From Rikenella sp031551865 (GTDB lineage Bacteria > Bacteroidota > Bacteroidia > Bacteroidales > Rikenellaceae), in the NCBI GenBank assembly GCA_031551865.1, contig JAVBMY010000002.1, positions 62,001 through 126,000 on the forward strand: a DNA stretch of 64,000 nucleotides, read 5' to 3'. Each line of letters opens with the position of its first letter. Positions within the stretch are counted from its first letter, which is position 1. The notes under the pieces were generated by a model. That model ran no database searches, had not been told where the DNA came from, and worked only from the letters and a program-made list of their open reading frames with translations. The position numbers and the translations under genes were made by a program. Below, piece after piece: positions 40,129 to 49,632 of the stretch.

Positions 40129-40240
40129 CCGTCATTGCGGGGAGTTGCGAAGTATGAAGCTGCGACGAAGTAATCGGGCTATTCATCTTGAAGGGGGATA
40201 TTACACGATGGCTTCGTCACTTCGTTCCCCGCAATGACGG
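40129..40240. repeat. Family D palindromic repeat
   Basis: Complementary ends CCGTCATTGCGGGG and CCCCGCAATGACGG, with an inner GCGACGAAGTAATCG and ATGGCTTCGTC. It falls in the 167 bases between the MIP18 gene and the tRNA-modification gene. Confidence 0.85.
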
Positions 40241-40280
40241 CTCCAGGTGCTGTATGATCAATAACCGGATATATAAATCC

Positions 40281-40856
40281 ATGCAATCCATCCAAGAAGA
40301 AATCGACAAAGCGCTGGCCGTACTTCGAAGCGGCGGCATTATCCTGTACCCTACCGACACGGTGTGGGGCATTGGTTGCGACGCCACCAACGCCGAGGCC
40401 GTGGCGCGTATCTACGCCCTCAAACGGCGCGACGACAGCAAAAGCATGATTGTGCTGGCCGCCGACGAGGAGATGGTCGAGCGCTATGTCGGCATCGAAG
40501 TGCCCGAGGCGGCATGGCAACTCTGGGAAGTGAGCGACAAACCGCTGACCCTGATCCTCGACGGTGCCGAAGGCTTGGCGCCCAACCTGTTGCCCGCCGA
40601 AAGTACGGTGGCGTTCCGCGTCGTGCATCACGAATTTTGCGAACGGCTGGTGCGTGCTCTGGGCCGCCCGCTCGTGTCCACCTCGGCCAACCTCAGCGGC
40701 GAACCTACGCCCGCTACCTTTTCGACTATTGCCCCCGCTATTAAAGAAGGAGTAGATTGGGTAGCCTCGCCCGACTTCGAGGGCACCGCCACGGGTTGTC
40801 CGTCGTCGATCATCCGCCTGGGCGCCGGGGGGCAGATCGCCATTGTCCGGGAATAA
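40281..40856 (+). CDS. L-threonylcarbamoyladenylate synthase (Sua5/YciO/YrdC family)
   Basis: It makes threonylcarbamoyl-AMP from threonine, bicarbonate and ATP for the tRNA t6A37 modification. The ATG at 40281 gives 191 residues. GGIILYPTDTVWGIGCDA around 17-34 forms the nucleotide pocket, followed by KRRDDSKSMIVL and the STSANLSGEPTP motif near 138-149. The length fits the short TsaC/YrdC form, which lacks the C-terminal Sua5 domain. It could also be the related YciO, whose role is less clear. An in-frame ATG at 40254 is a possible alternative start. Confidence 0.88.
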   Translation: MQSIQEEIDKALAVLRSGGIILYPTDTVWGIGCDATNAEAVARIYALKRRDDSKSMIVLAADEEMVERYVGIEVPEAAWQLWEVSDKPLTLILDGAEGLAPNLLPAESTVAFRVVHHEFCERLVRALGRPLVSTSANLSGEPTPATFSTIAPAIKEGVDWVASPDFEGTATGCPSSIIRLGAGGQIAIVRE

Positions 40857-41088
40857 TTGCTTCGGAAAACCAATGCCTATACGGCTGTCCATCGGTCGCA
40901 CGCAGAGCGCGGCCGGGTTCTCCGGGTTTGTGGCGGCGAGCACGGCGCGCCCCTCCCAGATGCTGTGCGCCTCGGGACAGTGGGGGCGCGAGTCAATCGA
41001 AGATAGGGGCTATGTTCAATGGCTAATCCGTGCTGAAAAGCGGTCGCGAATTCTCAGCCAACGCACCGGAATCTATCCGAGAAAAACG

Positions 41089-41096
41089 TATCTTTG
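41089..41096 (+). promoter_or_regulatory. Bacteroidetes -7 box, radA
   Basis: TATCTTTG only 22 bases before the radA ATG, giving a leader of about 15 bases. The preceding gap (40857-41088) holds nothing I can assign. Confidence 0.55.
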
Positions 41097-41117
41097 CCAT
41101 CAACGACCCGGACAGCG

Positions 41118-42506
41118 ATGGCTAAAATCAAAAAAGCATACTTCTGCAGCGCCTGTGGCAACGAGTCGCCCAAATGGGTCGGCAAGTGCCCCGCGTGCGG
41201 CGAGTGGAACACCTACGTCGAAGAAATCATCGGCAGCGGTCCCGCCGTCACATCGGCGGCCACCCTGGCCGGGATCACCGGCGAACGCAACCGCCCCCTC
41301 CCCATCCACACTATCCAGCGCAGCGAAGTCGAACGCCGCGACCTCGGCAGCGCCGAAGTCAACCGTGTGCTCGGCGGCGGCCTCGTGCCCGGTTCGCTCG
41401 TGCTGATCGGCGGCGAACCCGGCATTGGCAAATCGACCCTTGTGCTGCAAATCGCCGTCAGGCTTGCCGGCACTCCCATCCTCTACGTCAGCGGCGAAGA
41501 GAGCCCCGAGCAGATCAAGATGCGCGCCGACCGCCTGGGCGTGCGTAACCAGCGCTGCCTGCTGCTCGGCGAAACATCCCTCGAAAACATCATGACCGCC
41601 ATCGCCGGGCTCTCCGAGGAGCCCGCCCTGGTGGTGATCGACTCCATCCAGACCTTATACAGCGAACGTATCGAGTCGTCGCCCGGCAGCGTCAGCCAGG
41701 TGCGCGAGTGCGCCGCGCAGTTGCTTCGCTACGCCAAAGAGAGCGGCGTGCCCGTGATCCTGATCGGCCACATCACCAAAGAGGGCTCGATCGCCGGGCC
41801 CAAAGTACTCGAACACATCGTCGACGTGGTGTTCCAGATCGAGGGTGACGAGAACAACACCTACCGCATCCTGCGTAGCATCAAAAACCGCTTCGGTGCC
41901 ACCCACGAGATCGGTGTCTTCGAAATGTGCGAAGACGGCATGCGCGAGGTCGATAACCCCTCGTCGATCCTCGTTTCGCATTACGACAGCCCGCTCAGCG
42001 GCATCGCCGTGGCCGCCTCGCTCGAAGGCATCCGTCCCTTCATGATCGAGACGCAGGCCCTGGTCAGCAATTCGGCCTACGGCACCCCCCAGCGTTCGGC
42101 CACCGGGATCGACTACAAACGCCTGAACATGCTGCTCGCCGTGCTCGAAAAGCGACTTGGCTACAAACTTGGCACGAAAGATGTATTCCTGAACCTGACC
42201 GGGGGCTTCAAGGTCGCCGACACCGGGCTCGACCTGGCCATCGTAGCCGCCATCATCTCGTCGGGGCTCGACATACCGTTGCCCTCGACCGTGTGCTTTG
42301 CCGGCGAAGTGGGGCTCTCGGGTGAGGTGCGCCCCGCCGCACGTACCGAACAGCGCCTGAGCGAGGCCGCCCGCCTCGGGTTCGGTACCGCCGTGGTGTC
42401 GGCCTACGCCCGCAAGGCGCTCGAAAAGACCAAAATACAGGGACTTGAGGTCGTCTACGTGAGCCGCGTCGATGAACTCGCCAAACGACTGTTTTCCGAA
42501 AAATAA
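41118..42506 (+). CDS. radA: DNA repair protein RadA
   Basis: RadA is a RecA-like branch-migration helicase in recombinational repair. The ATG at 41118 gives 462 residues. The N-terminal zinc finger is FCSACGNESPKWVGKCPACGEW (cysteines 10, 13, 24, 27). Walker A is GGEPGIGKST at 98-107, and the RadA-specific KNRFG lies in SIKNRFGATHEIG. The C-terminal Lon-like domain follows with KLGTKDVFLNLTGGFKV and GEVGLSGEVRPA. Proper length and all motifs are intact. The rnc gene follows on the same strand after 59 bases. Confidence 0.96.
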   Translation: MAKIKKAYFCSACGNESPKWVGKCPACGEWNTYVEEIIGSGPAVTSAATLAGITGERNRPLPIHTIQRSEVERRDLGSAEVNRVLGGGLVPGSLVLIGGEPGIGKSTLVLQIAVRLAGTPILYVSGEESPEQIKMRADRLGVRNQRCLLLGETSLENIMTAIAGLSEEPALVVIDSIQTLYSERIESSPGSVSQVRECAAQLLRYAKESGVPVILIGHITKEGSIAGPKVLEHIVDVVFQIEGDENNTYRILRSIKNRFGATHEIGVFEMCEDGMREVDNPSSILVSHYDSPLSGIAVAASLEGIRPFMIETQALVSNSAYGTPQRSATGIDYKRLNMLLAVLEKRLGYKLGTKDVFLNLTGGFKVADTGLDLAIVAAIISSGLDIPLPSTVCFAGEVGLSGEVRPAARTEQRLSEAARLGFGTAVVSAYARKALEKTKIQGLEVVYVSRVDELAKRLFSEK

Positions 42507-42565
42507 GAGAAACGACCGCTGCCTGCCGGACTCCCGCGGAGGGCGCTCTTTGCAACGATAAAATC

Positions 42566-43285
42566 ATGCCGCTGTTCCGTTCACGCCGCTCCTCCGACCG
42601 CCACTACCGACGCCTCGTGCGCCGCGTATTCGGCGTGCGTCCGCACAACCTTGAGCTCTACAAGATGGCCCTGATCCACAAGTCGGCTTCGGTCGTGGTG
42701 GCCGGTTCGCCGCCGATCAACAACGAGCGGCTCGAATTCCTGGGCGACGCCGTGCTTGAAAGTGTGGTGTCCGAGATGCTCTTCCTGCGTTTCCCTCAGG
42801 CCAACGAAGGATTCCTGAGCCAGCTCCGGGCCCGCATGGTGAGCCGCAGCGCGCTCAACCGGCTGGCTACTGACCTGGGGTTGGCCCGCGAAGTGGTGGC
42901 CCACTCGTCGCGCCTGCTCAACGACCGCAACAACCTGCCCGGCGACGCCTTCGAGGCGCTGGTCGGCGCCCTCTACCTCGACAAAGGTTACGACCGCACC
43001 AACCGCGTGCTGCTCGGCAAGATCTTTGCCCGTGACCTCGATGTGGATGCCGTGCTCTCCGACGACCGCGACTTCAAAAGCCGCCTGATCGAATGGGCGC
43101 AGAAAAACCGCATATCCATCGAGTTCCGCAGCCGTGCCGCCGAAGACCATGCCGACTCGCGGCCGCACTTCGTATCGACGGTGCTGCTCGGCGGACAGCC
43201 CAGTGGCCACGGCGAAGACCGTTCGAAAAAAGAGGCTGAACAATTGGCCGCCCGGATGGCCTGTGCCGCGCTCCTCGAACGATAA
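42566..43285 (+). CDS. rnc: Ribonuclease III
   Basis: RNase III cuts double-stranded RNA in rRNA maturation and mRNA decay. The 239 residues contain the nuclease signature NNERLEFLGDAVLE (52-65) with Glu54 and Asp61 as metal ligands, and the second acidic cluster GDAFEALVGALYLDKG. A double-stranded RNA-binding domain of about 70 residues, ending SKKEAEQLAARMACAALLE, closes the protein. In many Bacteroidales fabF-acpP precede rnc; here radA does. Confidence 0.95.
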   Translation: MPLFRSRRSSDRHYRRLVRRVFGVRPHNLELYKMALIHKSASVVVAGSPPINNERLEFLGDAVLESVVSEMLFLRFPQANEGFLSQLRARMVSRSALNRLATDLGLAREVVAHSSRLLNDRNNLPGDAFEALVGALYLDKGYDRTNRVLLGKIFARDLDVDAVLSDDRDFKSRLIEWAQKNRISIEFRSRAAEDHADSRPHFVSTVLLGGQPSGHGEDRSKKEAEQLAARMACAALLER

Positions 43286-43509
43286 ACGATTGCCGGTTCG
43301 ACCCGTCTTCTCCGGGACGGGGGCCGCGCGGGCGATTCCTTCGCCATGGCGAAGAGCCGGCAGCAAAGCATTCCCACCCACCACAAAGATTACTCCGCCG
43401 ACATGGCGCTCTCCCTGCAACGATGCGCGGAGATCCCCGGACTGCACCGAAGACAACCCGTTTAGAAAGATAAATACAGAGGGGGCCATCGCTCCCGGAA
43501 CAGCACATC

Positions 43510-44826
43510 ATGATGAGATCCTACCGAATACACTTTGCCGTGGCGGTGGCCGCCCTGCTCGTTTCCTGCGGCGGGAAGGGCGCGCAGCACCCCCACGACG
43601 ACCACGACCACGAAGGGCACGATCACGCCGCCGAAATGGCCGAAGGCCACAGCGACACCACCGACGGGCACATCCTCGACGAAGACAACGTCGGCGGCCG
43701 CTGGCACGACGAAAACAACGTCGTCCATTACGTGGGCGACGGACACGACCACAGCGGTATCCCCGTCGGGATGTTCGGCGAACACGACCACGAAAGCGAA
43801 ATCACCCTCCACGACGAGCAGTCCGAGGCACTCGGCGTGACTTACGAAAAACTAAGCCCCTCCCCGTTCTCCGAAATCATCCGCACCGGCGGCGAACTTG
43901 AATCGAACACCAGTGCCCGCAGCACCGTGGTCGCCACGGCGGCAGGGATCGTGAGTTTCGGGGGGCGCAAGCTGGCCGAAGGGATGTCGATCCGCAAAGG
44001 GGAGTTGCTCGTGACGCTCAGTTCCGATCAGCTGGCGGACAACAACTACCCGCAGCGGCTGGCCGATGCCCGCGCCGCGCTCGACAAGGCGCAGGCCGAC
44101 TACAGCCGCGCCCAGTCGCTCAGCGGCGACCGGATCGTCTCGGCCGAAGAGCTTGATGCGGCGAAACTCGCCTTTACGCTGGCCCAGCAGCAGTACAACG
44201 CGCTCTCGCGTAATGCCACCCGTACCGGGCGCAACATCATCGCCCCGCAGAGCGGCTATATCACCTCGCTGCTGGTGCGCGAGGGCGACTACGTCGAGGC
44301 CGGGCAGGCGATGGCCGCCATCTCGACCAATACCAACCTCGTGTTGCGTGCCGATGTGCCGCAGCGCTACCTGCCGTATATCGGCTCGGTGGTGTCGGCC
44401 AGTTTCACCACGCCCTACGACGGGGTGAACCACGACCTCAGCCGGTTGCACGGCCGCCTGATGGGCGCCGGCCGCGCCGTCAGCCAGAACTCCTCGACAC
44501 TCCCCGTGCGTTTCGAGTTCGACAACCAGGGCGGACTGGTCGAGGGTATGATCGTTGAGGTATTCCTCAAAGGCACCCCGCAGGACAGTGTGCTGACGGT
44601 ACCGCTCACGGCGCTCACCGAGGAGCAGGGTTCGTATTACGTCTACCTGCGTGTACATCCCGAACGCTACCTCAAACGCCTGGTGACGCTCGGCCGCAGC
44701 GACGGCCGCCGGGTCGAGGTGCTGAGAGGCCTCGCGCCCGGCTACGAGATCGTCTCTTCCGGCGCTTACTACATCCGCCTGGCGGCGCTCACGGCCGGGG
44801 GCGTACCCGACGGGCATCAGCATTAG
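43510..44826 (+). CDS. His-rich RND efflux adaptor (CusB/CzcB-like), lipoprotein
   Basis: This is the periplasmic adaptor for the RND pump encoded next. The lipobox LLVSC near residue 20 anchors it. Residues about 26-95 form a His/Asp-rich segment (HPHDDHDHEGHDHAAE, then GDGHDHSGIP and GEHDHESE) that should bind metal ions. The standard adaptor parts follow: first half-lipoyl GIVSFGGRKLAEGMSIRKGE, a helical hairpin at about 180-235, second half-lipoyl RNIIAPQSGYITSLLV, and barrel/membrane-proximal domains. A second ATG at 43513 is an alternative start. The His-rich part points to zinc, copper, cobalt or nickel. Which ion is inference. Confidence 0.9.
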   Translation: MMRSYRIHFAVAVAALLVSCGGKGAQHPHDDHDHEGHDHAAEMAEGHSDTTDGHILDEDNVGGRWHDENNVVHYVGDGHDHSGIPVGMFGEHDHESEITLHDEQSEALGVTYEKLSPSPFSEIIRTGGELESNTSARSTVVATAAGIVSFGGRKLAEGMSIRKGELLVTLSSDQLADNNYPQRLADARAALDKAQADYSRAQSLSGDRIVSAEELDAAKLAFTLAQQQYNALSRNATRTGRNIIAPQSGYITSLLVREGDYVEAGQAMAAISTNTNLVLRADVPQRYLPYIGSVVSASFTTPYDGVNHDLSRLHGRLMGAGRAVSQNSSTLPVRFEFDNQGGLVEGMIVEVFLKGTPQDSVLTVPLTALTEEQGSYYVYLRVHPERYLKRLVTLGRSDGRRVEVLRGLAPGYEIVSSGAYYIRLAALTAGGVPDGHQH

Positions 44827-45122
44827 CCTGGATGGCGCTCCGGTTTTTCGACGGCCCTGAAAGGGCCGCGATTCTCTGCTAAGGTTACAGAGAATTGGTC
44901 GATTGAGATGGAATGCGCAAGCATTTCCTGCGAAGGAGAGCGACCGGCCCCTCGCGCTTCGCGCGATAGGCCCCGGGGCCAGGCGCTTTGTTCTCTGCGA
45001 AAATTGCCGGCGCCGGCATAGCACCCTGCGCCAAACTCGCACAGCGAGTTTCGGCCCCTGGCGCAGGCCGCTTTTGTTGACTTTAACTTATCTTGTCCGG
45101 GCCTGGCCTGAATCTGAAAACG
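44827..45122. repeat. Palindrome-rich gap within the RND operon
   Basis: Several hairpins lie between adaptor and pump genes: GGCCC-TGAAA-GGGCC near 44853, ATTCTCTG with CAGAGAAT (44871-44895), CCCCTCGCGCTTCGCGCGA near 44950 and AAACTCGC-ACA-GCGAGTTT near 45033. No gene is supported. The structures could tune relative expression of pump and adaptor. Confidence 0.5.
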
Positions 45123-48100
45123 ATGATAAACCGCATCATAAAATACGCCCTGACCAACCGCCTGACCATCCTGTTCCTGGCGGCGTTGCTCACCGTGGGC
45201 GGCTTGTTCGTGGCGTCGAAAATGGAGGTCGACGTCTTTCCCGACCTCACCTCGCCCACCGTGACCGTGATGACCGAAGTGCCGGGCATGGCTACCGAGC
45301 AGGTCGAACGCCTGGTTACTTTCCCCATCGAAAGCGCCATGAACGGCGCCACCGACGTGCGCCGCGTGCGCAGTACCTCGACGGCCGGTTTCTCGGTAGT
45401 GATCGTCGAGTTCGAGTGGAGCACCGACATCTACCTCGCCCGGCAGATCGTCACCGAAAAGCTGAACGGCGTGGCGGGCGAATTGCCCGAAGGCACCGCT
45501 ACCCCCGTCATCGCCCCCCAATCCTCGCTGCTGGGCGAAGTGATGATCATCGGCCTGACCGCCGACACCACCTCGCTACAAGACCTGCGCACCATTGCCG
45601 ACTGGAACATCCGCCCGCGCCTGCTGGCGACCGGAGGCGTGGCCCAGGTGACGGTCGTGGGCGGCGACATCAAGGAATACCAGATCGAGGCCTCGCCCCA
45701 TGCGATGATGTACTACCGCGTGACGCTCGAAGAGCTGCTCGCGGCCTGCCGTAACCTCAATGTCGAGGCGTCGGGCGGCATCCTCAACCAATACGGCAAC
45801 GAATACGTGGTACGCGGCATGGTGCGTTCGCGCGATCCGCACGAGATCGCTTCGGCGGTGATCAAACTCTCGGCCGACGGTACCCCCATCACCATCGCCG
45901 ACATCGGCAAGGTGCGCATCGGCAACAAGTGGCCCGTCATCGGCGACGCCTCGGTCGACGGGCAGCGCGCGGTGCGCCTCTCGGTGACCCGCCAGCCCAA
46001 CGTCAGCACCCTCGAACTGACCCGGCAGCTCGACGCCACGCTCGACGAGTTGCGCGGCGCCCTCCCGGCCGACGTCACGATCACCAGCGAGATCTTCCGG
46101 CAGTCGGACTTCATCGAGGCCTCGGTGAGCAACATCGAGCGCGCCCTGTTGGAAGGAGCCGTGCTGGTCGTCATCATACTGCTGGTGTTTCTCGGCAATT
46201 TCCGTACGACGGTGATTTCATTGCTGGCGATTCCCCTGTCGCTGCTGGCCTCGATCATGGTATTGAAATGGCTGGGGCTTTCGATCAATACGATGAGCCT
46301 CGGCGGGATGGCCATCGCCATCGGTTCGCTGGTCGATGACGCCATCATCGACGTCGAGAACGTGTTCAAACGCCTGCGCGAGAACCACGCCCTACCGCCC
46401 GGCGAGCGCCGCCGCCAAGTTGACGTGGTCTACGAGGCCTCGTCCGAGATCCGCGCGTCGATCTGGAACGCCACGCTGATCATCATCGTGACGTTCATAC
46501 CCTTGTTTTTCCTCAGCGGTATGGAGGGCCGGATGCTCCAGCCGTTGGGCGTGGCGTTCATCGTGTCGCTCTTCGCTTCGATGGTCGTCGCCATCACGCT
46601 GACCCCGGTGCTGTCGAGCTACCTGCTCACCAACGATAAAATGCTGTCGCGCCACGACCGCGAACCGCGCGTGGTACGCGCCATGAAAGGGTGGTACGAG
46701 CGGACGCTCGACAAGGCGCTCGCCCATACCAAAGCCATTGTTTGTATCGCTATCGGGCTCTTCGTGCTGGCCCTGGCGGGGTTGGGTTTCATGGGGCGCA
46801 ACTTCCTGCCGCCGTTCAACGAAGGGTCGATGGCCATTGCCGTGTCGGCACTGCCCGGGACCTCGCTTGAGGAGAGCGTGGCGATCGGCACACTGGCCGA
46901 GACCGAACTGATGAAAATCCCCGAGGTCAAAATGGTTTCGCGCAAGACGGGCCGCGCCGAACTCGACGAGCACGCCCTTGGCACCAGCGTGTCGGAGTTC
47001 GATGTGCCGTTCATCGTGGACGAGCGGAGCCGCGCCGAGGTGTTCGCCGAGGCCCGCGACCGGCTGAGCCACATCAGGGGCATCGTGTTCGAGATCGGGC
47101 AGCCTATCTCGCACCGCATCGACCTGATGCTGAGCGGTACGCGCTCGAATATCGCGATCAAGGTGTTCGGCAACGACCTTAACCAACTCTATGCCATCGG
47201 CAACAAGATCAAGTCCGTGACGGCGGACATTCCCGGCCTGGTCGATCTGAACGTCGAACAACAGGTCGAACGCCCGCAGTTGCAGATCAAGCCGCGCCGC
47301 ACCGTGTTGGCCGAATGGGGCATCACGATGGGGCAGTTCGGCGAGGCGATCGACGTGGGCCTGGCGGGCCGCGTGGTAAGCGAGGTGTACGAGAGCTCCC
47401 GTGCTTTCGACATTACGCTGCGCTACGACTCGGTCATACGCAATTCGAAAGAGGGCGTGGCCGGTATGTTCCTCGATGGGGTGAACTCGCAGGGCGAGCT
47501 GATCAAAGTGCCGCTCGGCGACGTGGCCGAGATCGTCTCGTCGTCGGGGCCCGACATCATCAACCGCGAGAACGTGAGCCGTAAACTGGTGGTCTCGGCC
47601 AACGTCGAGGGCGAAGACCTGCGTAGTGTGGTTTCCGAGATACAGAAACGCGTGGCCGCCTCGGTCACCCTGCCCGAAGACTACCATATCGAATATGGAG
47701 GCCAGTTCGAGAGCGAAATCAGCGCCTCGCGTACGTTGTTGCTGACCTCGCTGATGGCTATCCTGGTGGTGTTCCTGCTGCTGTTCAGCGAGATGCGCGA
47801 CATCCGCCTGACGGGTGTAGTGATGCTCAACCTGCCGCTGGCGGTGATCGGCGGTGTGTTCAGTATCTGGATCTTCTCGGGCGTGATCAGCATTCCGGCC
47901 ATCATCGGGTTTATTTCGTTGTTCGGTATCGCGACGCGGAACGGCATATTGCTGATCTCGCGCTACCGCCATGTCTCGGTGGCAGAGCAGGGTCTCTCGC
48001 TCCACGATAGGATCGTGCGCGGCTCGGCCGACCGCCTGAATCCCATTGTGATGACGGCCCTCACGTCGGGCCTCGCCCTGATTCCGTTGGCCATCGGCGG

Positions 48101-48287
48101 CGACCTGCCGGGCAACGAGATCCAAAGCCCGATGGCGATCGTGATCCTCGGCGGGCTGGTCACCTCGACGCTCCTGAACCTGTTCGTCGTGCCTGCGGTC
48201 TATGCGATGGTCGAAAGCCGCCGCAGCCGGAAGGCCGTTGATGTTGAACCCGAAAATTCAAGACCCGAACATGAAACCCTACAATAA
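45123..48287 (+). CDS. Heavy-metal RND efflux transporter (CusA/CzcA-like)
   Basis: This inner-membrane proton-driven pump expels its substrate through the adaptor and TolC channel. The ATG at 45123 gives 1054 residues. The first span (LTILFLAALLTVGGLFVASK) is followed by VDVFPDLTSPTVTVMTEVPGMA, the HME-type pore-domain start. In the fourth span, AIGSLVDDAIIDVENVFKRL replaces the classical GxxVD(A/G)A motif with Asp-Asp. Two large periplasmic loops and 12 spans are visible. The gene overlaps the following TolC-family gene. With the His-rich adaptor, a divalent-metal substrate is the best inference. Confidence 0.92.
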   Translation: MINRIIKYALTNRLTILFLAALLTVGGLFVASKMEVDVFPDLTSPTVTVMTEVPGMATEQVERLVTFPIESAMNGATDVRRVRSTSTAGFSVVIVEFEWSTDIYLARQIVTEKLNGVAGELPEGTATPVIAPQSSLLGEVMIIGLTADTTSLQDLRTIADWNIRPRLLATGGVAQVTVVGGDIKEYQIEASPHAMMYYRVTLEELLAACRNLNVEASGGILNQYGNEYVVRGMVRSRDPHEIASAVIKLSADGTPITIADIGKVRIGNKWPVIGDASVDGQRAVRLSVTRQPNVSTLELTRQLDATLDELRGALPADVTITSEIFRQSDFIEASVSNIERALLEGAVLVVIILLVFLGNFRTTVISLLAIPLSLLASIMVLKWLGLSINTMSLGGMAIAIGSLVDDAIIDVENVFKRLRENHALPPGERRRQVDVVYEASSEIRASIWNATLIIIVTFIPLFFLSGMEGRMLQPLGVAFIVSLFASMVVAITLTPVLSSYLLTNDKMLSRHDREPRVVRAMKGWYERTLDKALAHTKAIVCIAIGLFVLALAGLGFMGRNFLPPFNEGSMAIAVSALPGTSLEESVAIGTLAETELMKIPEVKMVSRKTGRAELDEHALGTSVSEFDVPFIVDERSRAEVFAEARDRLSHIRGIVFEIGQPISHRIDLMLSGTRSNIAIKVFGNDLNQLYAIGNKIKSVTADIPGLVDLNVEQQVERPQLQIKPRRTVLAEWGITMGQFGEAIDVGLAGRVVSEVYESSRAFDITLRYDSVIRNSKEGVAGMFLDGVNSQGELIKVPLGDVAEIVSSSGPDIINRENVSRKLVVSANVEGEDLRSVVSEIQKRVAASVTLPEDYHIEYGGQFESEISASRTLLLTSLMAILVVFLLLFSEMRDIRLTGVVMLNLPLAVIGGVFSIWIFSGVISIPAIIGFISLFGIATRNGILLISRYRHVSVAEQGLSLHDRIVRGSADRLNPIVMTALTSGLALIPLAIGGDLPGNEIQSPMAIVILGGLVTSTLLNLFVVPAVYAMVESRRSRKAVDVEPENSRPEHETLQ

Positions 48288-49632
48288 CCCCGTGAAAGCA
48301 CCATATTCCATTAATTTCTTCGGGTCCGGCGCCCAGGCCGTTGCACGACCTCGGAGGGATGGGCGCCGGGCCGTGATCCTATGCGGTTTATGTCTTTTGG
48401 GCCTTGCCTTCGGCCCTGCTTCGGCGCAACAATTGCCGGTGCTTTCCTCTTCGTCCGTTTCCGGACAGGCCCCACCCGCGCAGGAACAGCAACGACCTGC
48501 CGGCGGGTTCTCCTATTCGGCGGGCGGGTATATGGATTTTCTCCAAAGCATCACCCTGCGCAGCCCGCAATACGACGCGATGAACAAGGATTTCGAGGCT
48601 GCCAGGCGCGGCTTCCGGATGGGCCTTGCTCCTGCCGACCCGCACCTGAACGTGAGCTATTACCTCACGCAGGGGCCCGAAATCGACTTCAATATCCAGC
48701 AGACATTCGACTTCCCGACGGTCTACCACCAGCGCAACAAACTGAGCAAGCTGAACATTTCGCGTGCCGAACAGGAACTGTGGGCCGAGCGCCGGGCCCT
48801 GATGGGCGAGGTGTCGGACGCCTACCTGCAACTCTGCTACGCGGTCAAACGGGCCGCCCTGATGGAACAGCGCGCCGGGATGATGAACGAAGTGGCAGCC
48901 TTCTACCAGAAGGCGATGCGCGCCGGGAAAACGGATTCGCTGACGGTGCAGAGCGCCAAGATGTCGGCCCTGCGTGCCGAGGCCGACCGGGCCGCGTCGA
49001 TGGCCGACCGCGACGAGGCACTGGCGGTGCTGGCCCAGCTCAATGGCGGCGAACCGGTGCCGGTAGCCGGGTATCCGCGGTTTATGTTCACGGGAACGGC
49101 CGACGAGTTCGTCAATGCGGCGCTGGCGCTGGATTATGACTTGCAGGCGGCCTCGATCGACACGCTGATCGCGGCCCGCACGCTCAAACTCAACCGCCAG
49201 CTATGGATACCGAAACTGACGGCAGGCTATACGGTCGAAAAAAAAGGTAACGATCCGCTCACGAATATCGTGCAGGCGGGTATCTCGATCCCGCTTTGGG
49301 AGCGTAGCGGCTCGACGCGTTATGCCAAGGCGCTCCGCGCTTCGGCCGAAGCGGGCCGTGTGGCTACGGAGCAGACATCCCGCGTGCGGCTCCAGGCGCT
49401 CTATGCGCGCTACCGGGCGCTGGACGGCTCGTTGGCGCTGTTCAGCCAGCAGGACCAGGATCCGGCCAGCTATGTCGAACTGCTCCTCAAATCGTTCGAT
49501 GCGGGTAAGATCAACTCGGTCGAGTATCTGGTCATGCTCGACGACCAGTGGCTCTCGTTCCACGAAAACCAGATGGCCCTCGAACTCGAAGTCGCCACCC
49601 TCGCCGCCACCATGGCCCTCTGCCTGTATTGA
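48271..49632 (+). CDS. TolC-family outer-membrane channel (CusC/CzcC-like)
   Basis: This outer-membrane partner of the RND pump is 453 residues from the ATG at 48271, which lies 17 bases inside the pump gene. An alternative ATG at 48241 has GGAAGG upstream and is also possible. After an atypical positively charged N-terminus, the hydrophobic signal ILCGLCLLGLAFGPASAQ leads to the OEP domain: MDFLQSITLRSPQYDAMN, a helical hairpin around 150-240, GYTVEKKGNDPLTNIVQAGIS in the barrel region and a second hairpin to the C-terminus. Adaptor, pump and channel form one operon. Confidence 0.88.
   Translation: MKPYNNPVKAPYSINFFGSGAQAVARPRRDGRRAVILCGLCLLGLAFGPASAQQLPVLSSSSVSGQAPPAQEQQRPAGGFSYSAGGYMDFLQSITLRSPQYDAMNKDFEAARRGFRMGLAPADPHLNVSYYLTQGPEIDFNIQQTFDFPTVYHQRNKLSKLNISRAEQELWAERRALMGEVSDAYLQLCYAVKRAALMEQRAGMMNEVAAFYQKAMRAGKTDSLTVQSAKMSALRAEADRAASMADRDEALAVLAQLNGGEPVPVAGYPRFMFTGTADEFVNAALALDYDLQAASIDTLIAARTLKLNRQLWIPKLTAGYTVEKKGNDPLTNIVQAGISIPLWERSGSTRYAKALRASAEAGRVATEQTSRVRLQALYARYRALDGSLALFSQQDQDPASYVELLLKSFDAGKINSVEYLVMLDDQWLSFHENQMALELEVATLAATMALCLY

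Noticed and set aside
46392..48125. 577-codon minus-strand frame
   Set aside because: Antisense of the RND pump gene, rich in His, Arg and Gln with no domain.
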